Shown: positions 1 to 5,773 of the stretch, piece after piece
How the letters are laid out: the number at the start of each line of letters is the position of its first letter
Numbering within the stretch: the first letter of the stretch is position 1
Assembly (NCBI GenBank): GCA_009925965.1
Contig: RFPW01000140.1
Location: 1-5,881, forward strand
Origin: Betaproteobacteria bacterium
Lineage (GTDB): Bacteria > Pseudomonadota > Gammaproteobacteria > Burkholderiales > Burkholderiaceae_E
Direction of reading: 5' to 3'
Length of the DNA: 5,881 nucleotides
The notes under the pieces: generated by a model
What the model was told of the DNA's origin: nothing
The model's input: the letters and a program-made list of their open reading frames with translations, nothing else
Databases searched by the model: none
Translations under genes and position numbers: made by a program

Positions 1-989
1 TCGATACCTTACGAATCGCCTCGGCCGACGCGAGTTTCAGGCGCTATTTCCGGCTGGACGGCCGGTCAAGCGATTCAGGTGCGCCGACGACGATGGTCGC
101 GATGGATGCGCCGCCGCCGCAGGAAGACACACGGCCTTTTCTGAACGTGCAATCGGTGATGGCACAGACGGGGCTACGAGTGCCAACGATCATGGCGAGC
201 GATCCCGATGCGGGCTTTATCCTTCTCGAGGATTTTGGCGACCTGACCTTGCTCGAGGCACTCCGCGCAGACCCAACCGGTCAATGGCTTCAGGCGCGCT
301 ACCGGGGTGCGATCGCGGCACTCGTTCGTTTGCAGGCGCCGTCCGAATCGACCACCAAGGCCACCCCGACAAATTTACCCCCCTATGACCGCGAGCTCCT
401 CCTTCGCGAGCTTTCCTTGTATCCGGACTGGTACGTTGCCAAGCACAAAGGCGTATCGCTCAATCCTCAAGAGGTCGCCCAACTCGAGACTGGTTGCGAA
501 CGGCTGGTGGATGTAGCGATAGGCCAAACGCAAGTCACCGTTCACCGCGACTGGCACAGCCGAAATCTGATGGTGCTTGACCATCGAGTTCATGGATTCG
601 ACCCGGGAGTGCTGGACTTTCAGGATGCCGTTCACGGACCGCTGGTGAGCTTGCTGCGCGATGCTTATATCGCCTGGGATGATGAGCGAGTGCTCGACTG
701 GGCGATTCGTTACTGGGAACAGGCGCGCCAGGCGGGCATCGCCGTGCCTGAGGACTTTGGCGTTTTTTGGCGTGATTTTGAATGGATGGGGATCCAGCGC
801 CATCTCAAAGTGTTGGGAATCTTTGCCCGGCTGCACCTGCGCGACGGCAAAGAGCGTTATCTGGCTGACCTGCCGAGGGTGCTCGATTACGTGACGAAAG
901 CGGTTCATCGATACGATGCGCTGGCGCCACTGGCTCGCATGATCGACCGGGTAGAAAATCGGACCCGCGCCAGCGGGTTTACGTTTTGA
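1..989 (+). CDS. amgK: AmgK anomeric MurNAc/GlcNAc kinase, 5'-truncated by window edge
   Basis: This aminoglycoside-phosphotransferase-fold kinase phosphorylates the anomeric hydroxyl of N-acetylmuramate (and N-acetylglucosamine) in the cytoplasm, the first step of the AmgK-MurU recycling route. The frame is open from base 3 to the window edge. The residues before the first ATG (93) read SADASFRRYFRL, a strongly conserved AmgK N-terminal motif, so ATG 93 is internal and the true start lies left of the window, by my estimate some tens of codons. Further motifs are MDAPPPQED (102-128), LLEDFGDLTLLE (222-257), the catalytic loop HRDWHSRNLM (543-572) with its Asp and Asn, and the metal-binding DFQDA (615-629). 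The C-terminal helical part, with RHLKVLGIFARL, also fits the family. The stop is TGA 987-989, 13 bases before murU, which supports a shared pathway and cotranscription. The family call is firm. Sugar specificity is inferred from the murU neighbour. Confidence 0.93.
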   Translation, partial: DTLRIASADASFRRYFRLDGRSSDSGAPTTMVAMDAPPPQEDTRPFLNVQSVMAQTGLRVPTIMASDPDAGFILLEDFGDLTLLEALRADPTGQWLQARYRGAIAALVRLQAPSESTTKATPTNLPPYDRELLLRELSLYPDWYVAKHKGVSLNPQEVAQLETGCERLVDVAIGQTQVTVHRDWHSRNLMVLDHRVHGFDPGVLDFQDAVHGPLVSLLRDAYIAWDDERVLDWAIRYWEQARQAGIAVPEDFGVFWRDFEWMGIQRHLKVLGIFARLHLRDGKERYLADLPRVLDYVTKAVHRYDALAPLARMIDRVENRTRASGFTF

Positions 990-1002
990 AGCGTCATCGC
1001 TG

Positions 1003-1764
1003 ATGCGCGCAATGATTCTCGCGGCTGGGCGCGGCGAGCGCATGCGCCCGCTCACCGACCAGTGCCCAAAGCCACTGCTGCCCGCCGGAGGCAAGCCGTT
1101 GATCGTCTGGCACATCGAAGCCCTCGTGGCCGCCGGAATTCGCGAAATCGTCATCAACCACGCGTGGCTCGGTGCACAACTCGAAGCCGCTATTGGCAAT
1201 GGTTCGACCTGGGGCGCACAGGTCCAATGGTCAGCCGAAGCGGAGGCGCTCGAGACCGCCGGCGGCATCGTTCAAGCCTTGCCTCGCTTGGTGCACGGCC
1301 GCGATTCACAAGCCCCTTTTGCAGTGGTCAATGGCGACATCTGGACTGACTACGACCGTCGCCGCCTACCCCAGATTGCAAGCCAGCTTGAAGTGCTTGC
1401 GCTCGACGCCTGGTGCGTTCTTGTGCCCAATCCGGCCCATCACCGGGAAGGCGATTTTCTGCTGGCTGGCGATCGACTTGTGCCAGAAGACATTCATGGC
1501 CATGCCCAGCGCCTGACCTTCTCCGGCATTGGCGTCTATCAACCCGCCCTCTTCGACGGCGTGGCGCCAGGATCACGAGCGCCACTGGCGCCCAGATTGC
1601 GGGCAGCCATCAATGCAAACCGCGCCGGCGGTGAGCGTCACGATGGCGCCTGGGTCGATGTCGGTACGCCAGAGCGCCTGAGTGAACTCGATGCAATGCT
1701 GGTTGGACGCTACTCATCCAACCCATCCAACCCCTACAAATTTTCAGAACCTCAGGGAGCTTGA
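1003..1764 (+). CDS. murU: MurU, N-acetylmuramate-1-phosphate uridylyltransferase
   Basis: This nucleotidyltransferase transfers UMP from UTP to MurNAc-1-phosphate, giving UDP-MurNAc that re-enters peptidoglycan synthesis after MurA/MurB. The 253-residue product opens with the nucleotide-binding signature LAAGRGERMRPLT (6-18) followed by KPLLP (23-27). ETAGGI (84-89), NGDIWTD (110-116, with metal-binding Asp112) and WVDVGTPERL (217-226) follow, as expected for a sugar-phosphate NTase of the MurU type. The start at ATG 1003 gives the usual MRAMILAAG N-terminus; ATG 1012 is a less likely alternative. No strong Shine-Dalgarno sequence is visible, which fits translational coupling to amgK 13 bases upstream. 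The last ~18 residues after MLVGR form a Ser/Asn/Pro-rich tail that includes a short SNPSNP repeat, and I think the tail exceeds the usual family length. Pairing with amgK makes MurU more likely than a generic NTP transferase. Confidence 0.92.
   Translation: MRAMILAAGRGERMRPLTDQCPKPLLPAGGKPLIVWHIEALVAAGIREIVINHAWLGAQLEAAIGNGSTWGAQVQWSAEAEALETAGGIVQALPRLVHGRDSQAPFAVVNGDIWTDYDRRRLPQIASQLEVLALDAWCVLVPNPAHHREGDFLLAGDRLVPEDIHGHAQRLTFSGIGVYQPALFDGVAPGSRAPLAPRLRAAINANRAGGERHDGAWVDVGTPERLSELDAMLVGRYSSNPSNPYKFSEPQGA
1715..1732 (+). repeat. Two exact tandem 9-bp units in murU tail
   Basis: CATCCAACC occurs twice back to back. It lies in the murU frame near the 3' end and gives an SNP-SNP peptide (residues 239-244) in a tail that looks disordered. 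A 9-bp unit cannot shift the frame, so copy-number change would only lengthen or shorten the tail. With only two copies it may be chance. Confidence 0.6.
1754..1759 (+). promoter_or_regulatory. Ribosome binding site of pepP
   Basis: AGGGAG lies 8 bases before the pepP ATG (1768), inside the last codons of murU. It is the best-placed Shine-Dalgarno sequence in the window and fixes the pepP start. The other starts here have weak or no match. Confidence 0.7.
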
Positions 1765-1767
1765 AAC

Positions 1768-3162
1768 ATGCACCACCCTTCCGATTCCGAACGCAGCGTC
1801 CGCGCGCACCGCAGGGCACGTCTTGCAGCCAAAATGGCGGAGCAGGGCGGCGGGGTTGCTGTTTTGCTGACCGCGACTGAGAAGATGCGTAATCGCGATG
1901 CGGACTACCCCTTCCGCTTTGACAGTCATTTTCATTTTCTGTGTGGATTTACCGAGCCAGAATCCGCACTGGTACTGATCGCGACAGCCGACGGTGGGCA
2001 CCGGTCGATACTCTTTTGCCGTGAGCGCGACGCCGAACGCGAAACCTGGGATGGATTGCGCTTTGGACCCGACGGAGCGCGCGAAGCCTTCGGCATCGAG
2101 CATGCACAGCCCATCTCGACACTCGACGAGACGATGACGAGCCTGCTAGCCAACTGCCCGGCGATCTGGGTCGCGCTCGGGAGCGAACCCGCGCTGGACG
2201 CACGGATCAGTCGCTGGCTGGGCGCTGTTCGGGCCCAATCGCGTGCTGGGGTCAGTGCGCCGTCGCATGCCATTGACGTTCGATCCGCGATCGACGAAAT
2301 GCGTTTGATCAAAGATTCGCTCGAAATTGACACGATGCGCCGAGCGGCCGTGATTTCGGCCGATGCACACAAGCGCGCGATGCGCACCACGCGCCCGGGG
2401 CAATTTGAGTATCAGGTCGAGGCGGAACTCCTGCATGAATTCCGCAGTCGAGGCGCTCAATCGGTTGCCTACGGTTCAATTGTGGCCGGCGCCGAAAATG
2501 CTTGCATCCTGCACTATCGCGACAACGATGCAAGGCTGCGCGCAGGCACCTTGTTACTCATCGATGCCGGTTGTGAACTCGATGGATATGCGTCGGACAT
2601 CACCCGGACTTTCCCGGTCGACGGGCATTTCAGTGGTCCGCAGCGCGCGATTTATGACATTGTCCTGGCCGCGCAGCATGCGGCCATTGCGGCGACGGTC
2701 CCAGGAGCGCGGTTCATCGACCCGCATGACGCCGCGGTTCGGGTACTGACCCAGGGTCTGATCGACGAACACTTGGTCGCTGGGCCAGTTGACGATGCCA
2801 TCGCGCAGGGCACCTACAAGCGTTTCTACATGCACCGGACCGGCCACTGGTTGGGCATGGACGTGCATGACGTCGGCGATTACCGCGAGTCGAACAGCCC
2901 CTGGTCCGACCCCGGCACTGAGTCGAGCGCCCTGGAGCGCCCCTGGCGGACGCTTCAGCCAGGGATGGTGTTGACCATCGAGCCCGGCCTTTACATTCGG
3001 GCGGCCGATGACGTCCCAGCTGGGTTTCATGACATCGGAATCCGGATTGAGGATGACGCCTTGGTAACCTCAGCCGGTTGCGAGATTCTCACCGCCAGCG
3101 TACCGACCGCGGCGGACGCAATCGAAGCACTCATGGCGGAGGGCAAGCGCTCCCGCTCATGA
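1768..3162 (+). CDS. pepP: PepP, Xaa-Pro aminopeptidase (M24B)
   Basis: This cytoplasmic metalloaminopeptidase removes the N-terminal residue from peptides with proline in second position. The 464-residue protein has an N-terminal creatinase/AMP_N-like domain (about 10-150, with RNRDADYPFRFDSHFHFLCGF at 41-61) and a C-terminal pita-bread catalytic domain. All five expected metal ligands are present with E. coli-like spacing: Asp266 (LIDAG), Asp277 (SDITRT), His360 (HRTGHWLG), Glu405 (TIEPG) and Glu428 (RIEDD). The supporting histidines His249 (HY) and His367 (DVHDVG) are also present. The start ATG 1768 has a good ribosome binding site and lies 3 bases after the murU stop. The stop overlaps the ubiH start by 4 bases; pepP-ubiH adjacency is also known from E. 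coli. The peptidase has no obvious biochemical link to murein recycling or ubiquinone, so the neighbourhood looks like a housekeeping operon rather than a single pathway. Confidence 0.95.
   Translation: MHHPSDSERSVRAHRRARLAAKMAEQGGGVAVLLTATEKMRNRDADYPFRFDSHFHFLCGFTEPESALVLIATADGGHRSILFCRERDAERETWDGLRFGPDGAREAFGIEHAQPISTLDETMTSLLANCPAIWVALGSEPALDARISRWLGAVRAQSRAGVSAPSHAIDVRSAIDEMRLIKDSLEIDTMRRAAVISADAHKRAMRTTRPGQFEYQVEAELLHEFRSRGAQSVAYGSIVAGAENACILHYRDNDARLRAGTLLLIDAGCELDGYASDITRTFPVDGHFSGPQRAIYDIVLAAQHAAIAATVPGARFIDPHDAAVRVLTQGLIDEHLVAGPVDDAIAQGTYKRFYMHRTGHWLGMDVHDVGDYRESNSPWSDPGTESSALERPWRTLQPGMVLTIEPGLYIRAADDVPAGFHDIGIRIEDDALVTSAGCEILTASVPTAADAIEALMAEGKRSRS
3138..3143 (+). promoter_or_regulatory. 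Possible ribosome binding site of ubiH, unusually distant
   Basis: GGAGGG lies inside the end of pepP, with 15 bases between it and the ubiH ATG (3159), longer than the usual 5-10. It is the only purine-rich match near that start. The ATGA overlap of pepP stop and ubiH start suggests re-initiation by coupled translation matters more than this site. Confidence 0.4.
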
Positions 3163-4328
3163 CGACTGAGATTCAAATCCACGGTGCGGGCCCTGTGGGG
3201 TTAGCCTGCGCGCTCTTCTTGGCGCGCCACTGGCCCGATCCAAGTACGATCGAAGTCACATCGGGCGGCCACGCTGCGCCCGGGTTAGCGCAGCGCCCAC
3301 TCGCGATTTCCGCTGGATCGCGCCGACTGATCGAGCGAGTCGCTCAATTTCCGGTCGAAAGCGGTCAAATCACGACCGTCGAAGTCGCGTTAAGTGGCCA
3401 TCTGGGCCGTGTCCGGATTCCGGCACAGGACCTGCGATGCGCCAGTTTGGGCAACGTGGTCCGGCACGGCGCACTGGTCGAATGTCTCGAGGCCGCACTC
3501 GCGGGCAGCGGGGTTCGACGCGTTGTTCGACGTGTCGTTAGCGAGCCGAATTTCGACCTTCAAACCGAGCCCGGCACCTTGTTGATTCATGCCGATGGCG
3601 ATCCAGGAGCAGAGGCCGACGTTCGGGATTTCGGCCAGTCCGCCTTGTTAGCCGAGATCCGCCTGACTGGATGGACTCAAGGCAAGGCGCTCGAGCTTTT
3701 CACTCCTGAAGGCCCTCTGGCGATTCTTCCCCTTCCAGAGCCGCACCGGTGGGCCCTGGTGTGGTGCGCGCCCGAGGCCGTCACGCAGCAGCGGGCCCAG
3801 ACCCATGCAGAACCCCCCAATGAAGCCCTCAATGGGGCGCTGAGTAGCGTACTGAGTGGCGTACTCAAGGGTGCTTTGGGAACAAGCATCAAAGTCCATG
3901 AAATTGAACACTGTCAGGTGATGCCGCTACGTCGTCGTACAAGAGGAAAATTGATCGATCCTGATCCGTCGCAGCCGCAAGTCTGGATCGGGAATGCCGC
4001 CCAAACACTGCATCCCGTTGCTGGCCAGGGGCTCAATCTGGGACTTCGTGACGCGCACGAACTGGCCCAGACACTCAACCACTGGCGGGTGTTGGGAGGT
4101 GAGCGCCTTCCGGGTCAGTACCGTGGAAGCCCCCATGGCCTTGATCATGCGCTCAGCCAATACAAACGGGCACGCCAAAACGATCGGGCAGCCACGGTGC
4201 GCATCACAGACACCCTGGCGTCGGTCTTCACGGTGACTGCCATAGCCCCAATCCAGTCCGTAGTCCTGGCAGCGCTCGACCTCAATCCGCCATTGCGCCG
4301 CTCGCTCGCTCGCACATTTGCACAATAG
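3159..4328 (+). CDS. ubiH: UbiH-family FAD-dependent ubiquinone biosynthesis hydroxylase
   Basis: This flavin monooxygenase hydroxylates the ring of a ubiquinone precursor at the membrane face; UbiH of E. coli acts at C4. The start ATG 3159 overlaps the pepP stop (ATGA) and gives 389 residues, close to E. coli UbiH. The frame is open upstream to an ATG at 3078, but that would overlap pepP by 85 bases and prepend unrelated residues. Visible motifs are GAGPVG (9-14), RPLAISAGS (46-54), a shortened ADG motif (145-147), ELFTPEGPLAILPLP (179-193), and GNAAQTLHPVAGQGLNLGLRD (278-298). The GNAAQ form, rather than GDAAH, matches UbiH as opposed to UbiF or UbiI. The QYKRARQNDRAATVRITD segment (334-351) is also typical. 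Oddities: no acidic residue at the expected end of the second strand (IEVTS, 31-35), a shortened stretch after ADG, and a four-unit peptide repeat at 224-239. The family is sure. Ring position is by homology. Confidence 0.9.
   Translation: MTTEIQIHGAGPVGLACALFLARHWPDPSTIEVTSGGHAAPGLAQRPLAISAGSRRLIERVAQFPVESGQITTVEVALSGHLGRVRIPAQDLRCASLGNVVRHGALVECLEAALAGSGVRRVVRRVVSEPNFDLQTEPGTLLIHADGDPGAEADVRDFGQSALLAEIRLTGWTQGKALELFTPEGPLAILPLPEPHRWALVWCAPEAVTQQRAQTHAEPPNEALNGALSSVLSGVLKGALGTSIKVHEIEHCQVMPLRRRTRGKLIDPDPSQPQVWIGNAAQTLHPVAGQGLNLGLRDAHELAQTLNHWRVLGGERLPGQYRGSPHGLDHALSQYKRARQNDRAATVRITDTLASVFTVTAIAPIQSVVLAALDLNPPLRRSLARTFAQ
3828..3875 (+). repeat. Four degenerate tandem 12-bp units inside ubiH
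   Basis: Four consecutive 12-base units read CTCAATGGGGCG, CTGAGTAGCGTA, CTGAGTGGCGTA and CTCAAGGGTGCT. Units 2 and 3 differ at one base. They are aligned to codons and encode LNGA, LSSV, LSGV and LKGA (UbiH residues 224-239). They replace or lengthen the segment that precedes the C-terminal part of the substrate domain. The 12-bp period keeps the frame and gives a leucine every fourth residue. Confidence 0.75.
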
Positions 4329-4360
4329 AAAACCCGCGGCCGCCAAAGCACCTCATCCGA

Positions 4361-4366
4361 TACAAT
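4361..4366 (+). promoter_or_regulatory. Possible -10 element (TACAAT) for dusB-fis
   Basis: TACAAT matches a sigma-70 -10 box in the only sizeable break between genes, 32 bases after the ubiH stop. No recognisable -35 hexamer lies 16-18 bases upstream (the region is GC-rich, around GGCCGC) and there is no TG extension. If used, transcription would start around 4373, leaving a leader of about 40 bases before ATG 4416, or almost none before TTG 4377. Confidence 0.4.
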
Positions 4367-4380
4367 CGAAGCGCCCTTGA

Positions 4381-4401
4381 GCAACTGGTCAGATCAGTTG
4401 C
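4381..4401 (+). promoter_or_regulatory. Imperfect palindrome / hairpin in dusB leader
   Basis: GCAACTGGT, a 3-base loop CAG, then ATCAGTTGC form a 9-bp stem with a single G-U wobble; the outer seven pairs are perfect. It lies 14 bases before the preferred dusB ATG and 14 bases after the possible -10 box. It has no following T run, so it is not a terminator. It may be an RNA hairpin affecting dusB translation or a DNA operator for a dimeric regulator. If translation began at TTG 4377 it would instead be coding. No function is assigned. Confidence 0.45.
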
Positions 4402-4415
4402 AATCGCTCCCTGTC

Positions 4416-5465
4416 ATGCAAATCGGTCGATACCACCTCCCGAATCGTGTTTTTGTAGCGCCCATGGCGGGCGTGACGGACCGGCCATTCCGGCAGCTTT
4501 GTCGTGCGCTCGGCGCGGGCTATGCGGTGTCGGAAATGGCCGCCTCGAACCCCCGACTCTGGGATAGCGTCAAGACCACCCGCCGAATCAACCATGAAGG
4601 CGAAGCGGCGCCACGAGCCGTTCAATTAGCCGGCGGTGAGCCCAACATACTGGCCCTCGCTGCGCGCTTTAACGTCGAGCGCGGCGCTCAGATCATTGAT
4701 ATCAATATGGGATGCCCGGCACGCAAGGTTTGCAATGTGGCGGCGGGCAGCGCCCTGCTCGCTGACGAACCGCTTGCCATCCGGATTGTTGAGGCGGTGG
4801 TCGAAGCGGTCGGACAGGGCCCCGATGCGGTCCCCGTGACCGTCAAAATGCGGACTGGCCCACGGCCCGACGCCCGCAACGCCGTGCGCCTCGCGCAGGC
4901 CTTTGTGGACGCCGGGGCGGCCATGATCACGTTGCATGGCCGCACCCGTGCCTGTGGGTTTCGGGGCGCGGCCGAGTACGAAACCATTGCAGAAGTCAAA
5001 GCGGCTTTGCACGGCGCACGGCGGGTACCCGTGGTCGCCAATGGCGATATACAGACCCCGCAGCAGGCTCTCGACGTACTCACAAAGACCGGAGCCGATG
5101 CGATCATGATCGGCCGAGCGGCCCAGGGACGGCCCTGGATATTTCGGGAAATCCTTGGGTTTATCGATCGGGGTGAAATCATCGCTCCCCCGTCACTCAG
5201 CGAAATCCGCGGCCACCTGACCCAACATCTGCTGGACCATTATCAGTTTCATGGCGAATACAGCGGCGTTCGAACCGCTCGAAAACACATGGGCTGGTAC
5301 AGTCAGGCTTGGCATGGCGGTCAGGCCCTACGTGAGCGTTTCAATCAGCTCGAGTCGGCTGAGGACCAGCTTGCACTGATTGACGCCTGGTTTTTAGAGG
5401 CTTCTGATCGGACTAATTCGTGCCCCGATGAGCCGTTCATCGCTGCCTTCCCTTCTCTCAATTGA
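4416..5465 (+). CDS. dusB: DusB, tRNA-dihydrouridine synthase
   Basis: This FMN- and NADPH-dependent enzyme reduces specific D-loop uridines in tRNA to dihydrouridine. I prefer ATG 4416 because MQIGRYHLPNRVFVAPMAGVTDRPFR aligns with the N-terminus I know for E. coli DusB, MRIGQY. An upstream TTG at 4377 in the same frame would add 13 residues (residue numbers below count from that TTG). The barrel shows VAPMAGVTDRPF, the active-site INMGCPARKVCN (Cys113, with Cys119 near), Lys157 in VTVKMRTG, His187 in ITLHGRTR, the FMN-phosphate segment NGD (222-224) with IGRAAQGRPWIF (245-256), and the C-terminal tRNA-binding helical domain with RKHMGWY (302-308). About 18 residues after the usual end (ASDRTNSCPDEP onward) look like a non-conserved tail. 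No Shine-Dalgarno sequence precedes either start. Dus subfamily is by similarity and by the fis gene that follows. Confidence 0.93.
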   Translation: MQIGRYHLPNRVFVAPMAGVTDRPFRQLCRALGAGYAVSEMAASNPRLWDSVKTTRRINHEGEAAPRAVQLAGGEPNILALAARFNVERGAQIIDINMGCPARKVCNVAAGSALLADEPLAIRIVEAVVEAVGQGPDAVPVTVKMRTGPRPDARNAVRLAQAFVDAGAAMITLHGRTRACGFRGAAEYETIAEVKAALHGARRVPVVANGDIQTPQQALDVLTKTGADAIMIGRAAQGRPWIFREILGFIDRGEIIAPPSLSEIRGHLTQHLLDHYQFHGEYSGVRTARKHMGWYSQAWHGGQALRERFNQLESAEDQLALIDAWFLEASDRTNSCPDEPFIAAFPSLN

Positions 5466-5486
5466 CCCTCTGTTTTTTTCTACCCA
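5466..5486 (+). promoter_or_regulatory. Pyrimidine-rich leader of fis without Shine-Dalgarno
   Basis: The whole dusB-fis gap is pyrimidine except for three bases and includes a run of seven T (5473-5479). It lacks any purine-rich ribosome binding site. Initiation may rely on coupling to dusB termination or on ribosomal protein S1 binding to the U-rich tract. No GC-rich stem precedes the T run, so it is not a standard intrinsic terminator. Confidence 0.45.
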
Positions 5487-5741
5487 ATGCTGCACCCAGA
5501 CCCCGGAACCAGCCAACCCACGATCGATGAGTCCGTTGCATTCAATCTCCAGAAGTACTTCCGGGATCTTGACGGTTCGCACCCAAGCGCTATTTACGAC
5601 ATGGTGCTTCGCGCCGTGGAGCGCCCAATGCTCGAAGTCGTGATGAAAGAAGCGGCGGGCAACCAGTCGCGCGCCAGTGATCTGCTTGGAATCAACCGGA
5701 ATACCTTGCGCAAGAAACTCCAACAACACGGCTTGCTTTGA
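5487..5741 (+). CDS. fis: Fis, nucleoid-associated DNA-binding protein
   Basis: This small homodimeric protein bends DNA and controls growth-phase transcription, including rRNA operons in enterics. The 84-residue product has a dimerisation helix (about 16-45) and a C-terminal helix-turn-helix, NQSRASDLLGINRNTLRKKL (59-78). The recognition-helix residues Asn70, Arg71, Thr73, Arg75 and Lys76 match E. coli Fis Asn84, Arg85, Thr87, Arg89 and Lys90 with a constant offset of 14. The N-terminus is therefore about 14 residues shorter, and the beta-hairpin arm used for recombinase activation in E. coli is probably incomplete; the DNA-binding part is intact. ATG 5487 is the only sensible start, as an in-frame stop (that of dusB) lies 24 bases upstream. 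No Shine-Dalgarno sequence is present. dusB-fis is the classical operon order. I found no good match to a Fis site in the gap before dusB. Confidence 0.94.
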   Translation: MLHPDPGTSQPTIDESVAFNLQKYFRDLDGSHPSAIYDMVLRAVERPMLEVVMKEAAGNQSRASDLLGINRNTLRKKLQQHGLL

Positions 5742-5773
5742 GATGGTTAGCCTGACATGGTTGCTTTGAAATG
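5733..5773 (+). repeat. Direct repeat spanning two stop/start junctions between fis and purH
   Basis: TTGCTTTGAGATG (5733-5745) and TTGCTTTGAAATG (5761-5773) differ at one base, with starts 28 bases apart. Allowing one gap, similarity extends a few bases to the left (ACACGGC against ACATGG). Each copy carries a TGA stop, one base, then an ATG. The first copy holds the fis stop and the second holds the purH start. It looks like a short local duplication. Confidence 0.7.
5743..5769 (+). CDS. Micro-ORF MVSLTWLL between fis and purH
   Basis: An 8-codon frame begins at ATG 5743, one base after the fis stop, and ends at TGA 5767-5769, one base before the purH ATG. It fills the gap exactly and exists because of the direct repeat at this junction. 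It could carry ribosomes from fis to purH by termination-reinitiation, or be an accident of the duplication. The peptide has no known similarity that I recognise and there is no ribosome binding site. Confidence 0.25.
   Translation: MVSLTWLL

Noticed and set aside
93..95. ATG 93 as the start of amgK
   Set aside because: The conserved SADASFRRYFR motif is encoded upstream of it in the same open frame, so the gene continues beyond the left edge.
375..1268. Long open frame of 297 codons on the minus strand
   Set aside because: It lies antisense across amgK and murU, both with clear family motifs. Its translation shows no recognisable domain, and long antisense frames are common in GC-rich coding DNA.
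3078..3158. Upstream ATG extending UbiH by 27 residues
   Set aside because: The extension overlaps pepP, encodes Arg/Gly-rich residues unlike the family, and places the FAD-binding motif too far from the N-terminus. ATG 3159 fits both family length and the ATGA overlap.
4334..4343. GC-rich palindromic 8-mer GCGGCCGC in the ubiH-dusB gap
   Set aside because: It is a short self-complementary sequence expected by chance in GC-rich DNA, cannot form a stable hairpin without a loop, and shows no other regulatory context.
4329..4415. Fis-binding site autoregulating dusB-fis
   Set aside because: I scanned the gap by eye for the degenerate 15-base Fis core with G and C ends and found no convincing match; autoregulation cannot be supported from sequence alone.
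5473..5479. T7 run as an intrinsic terminator after dusB
   Set aside because: No GC-rich inverted repeat precedes it, and the fis start follows only 7 bases later.
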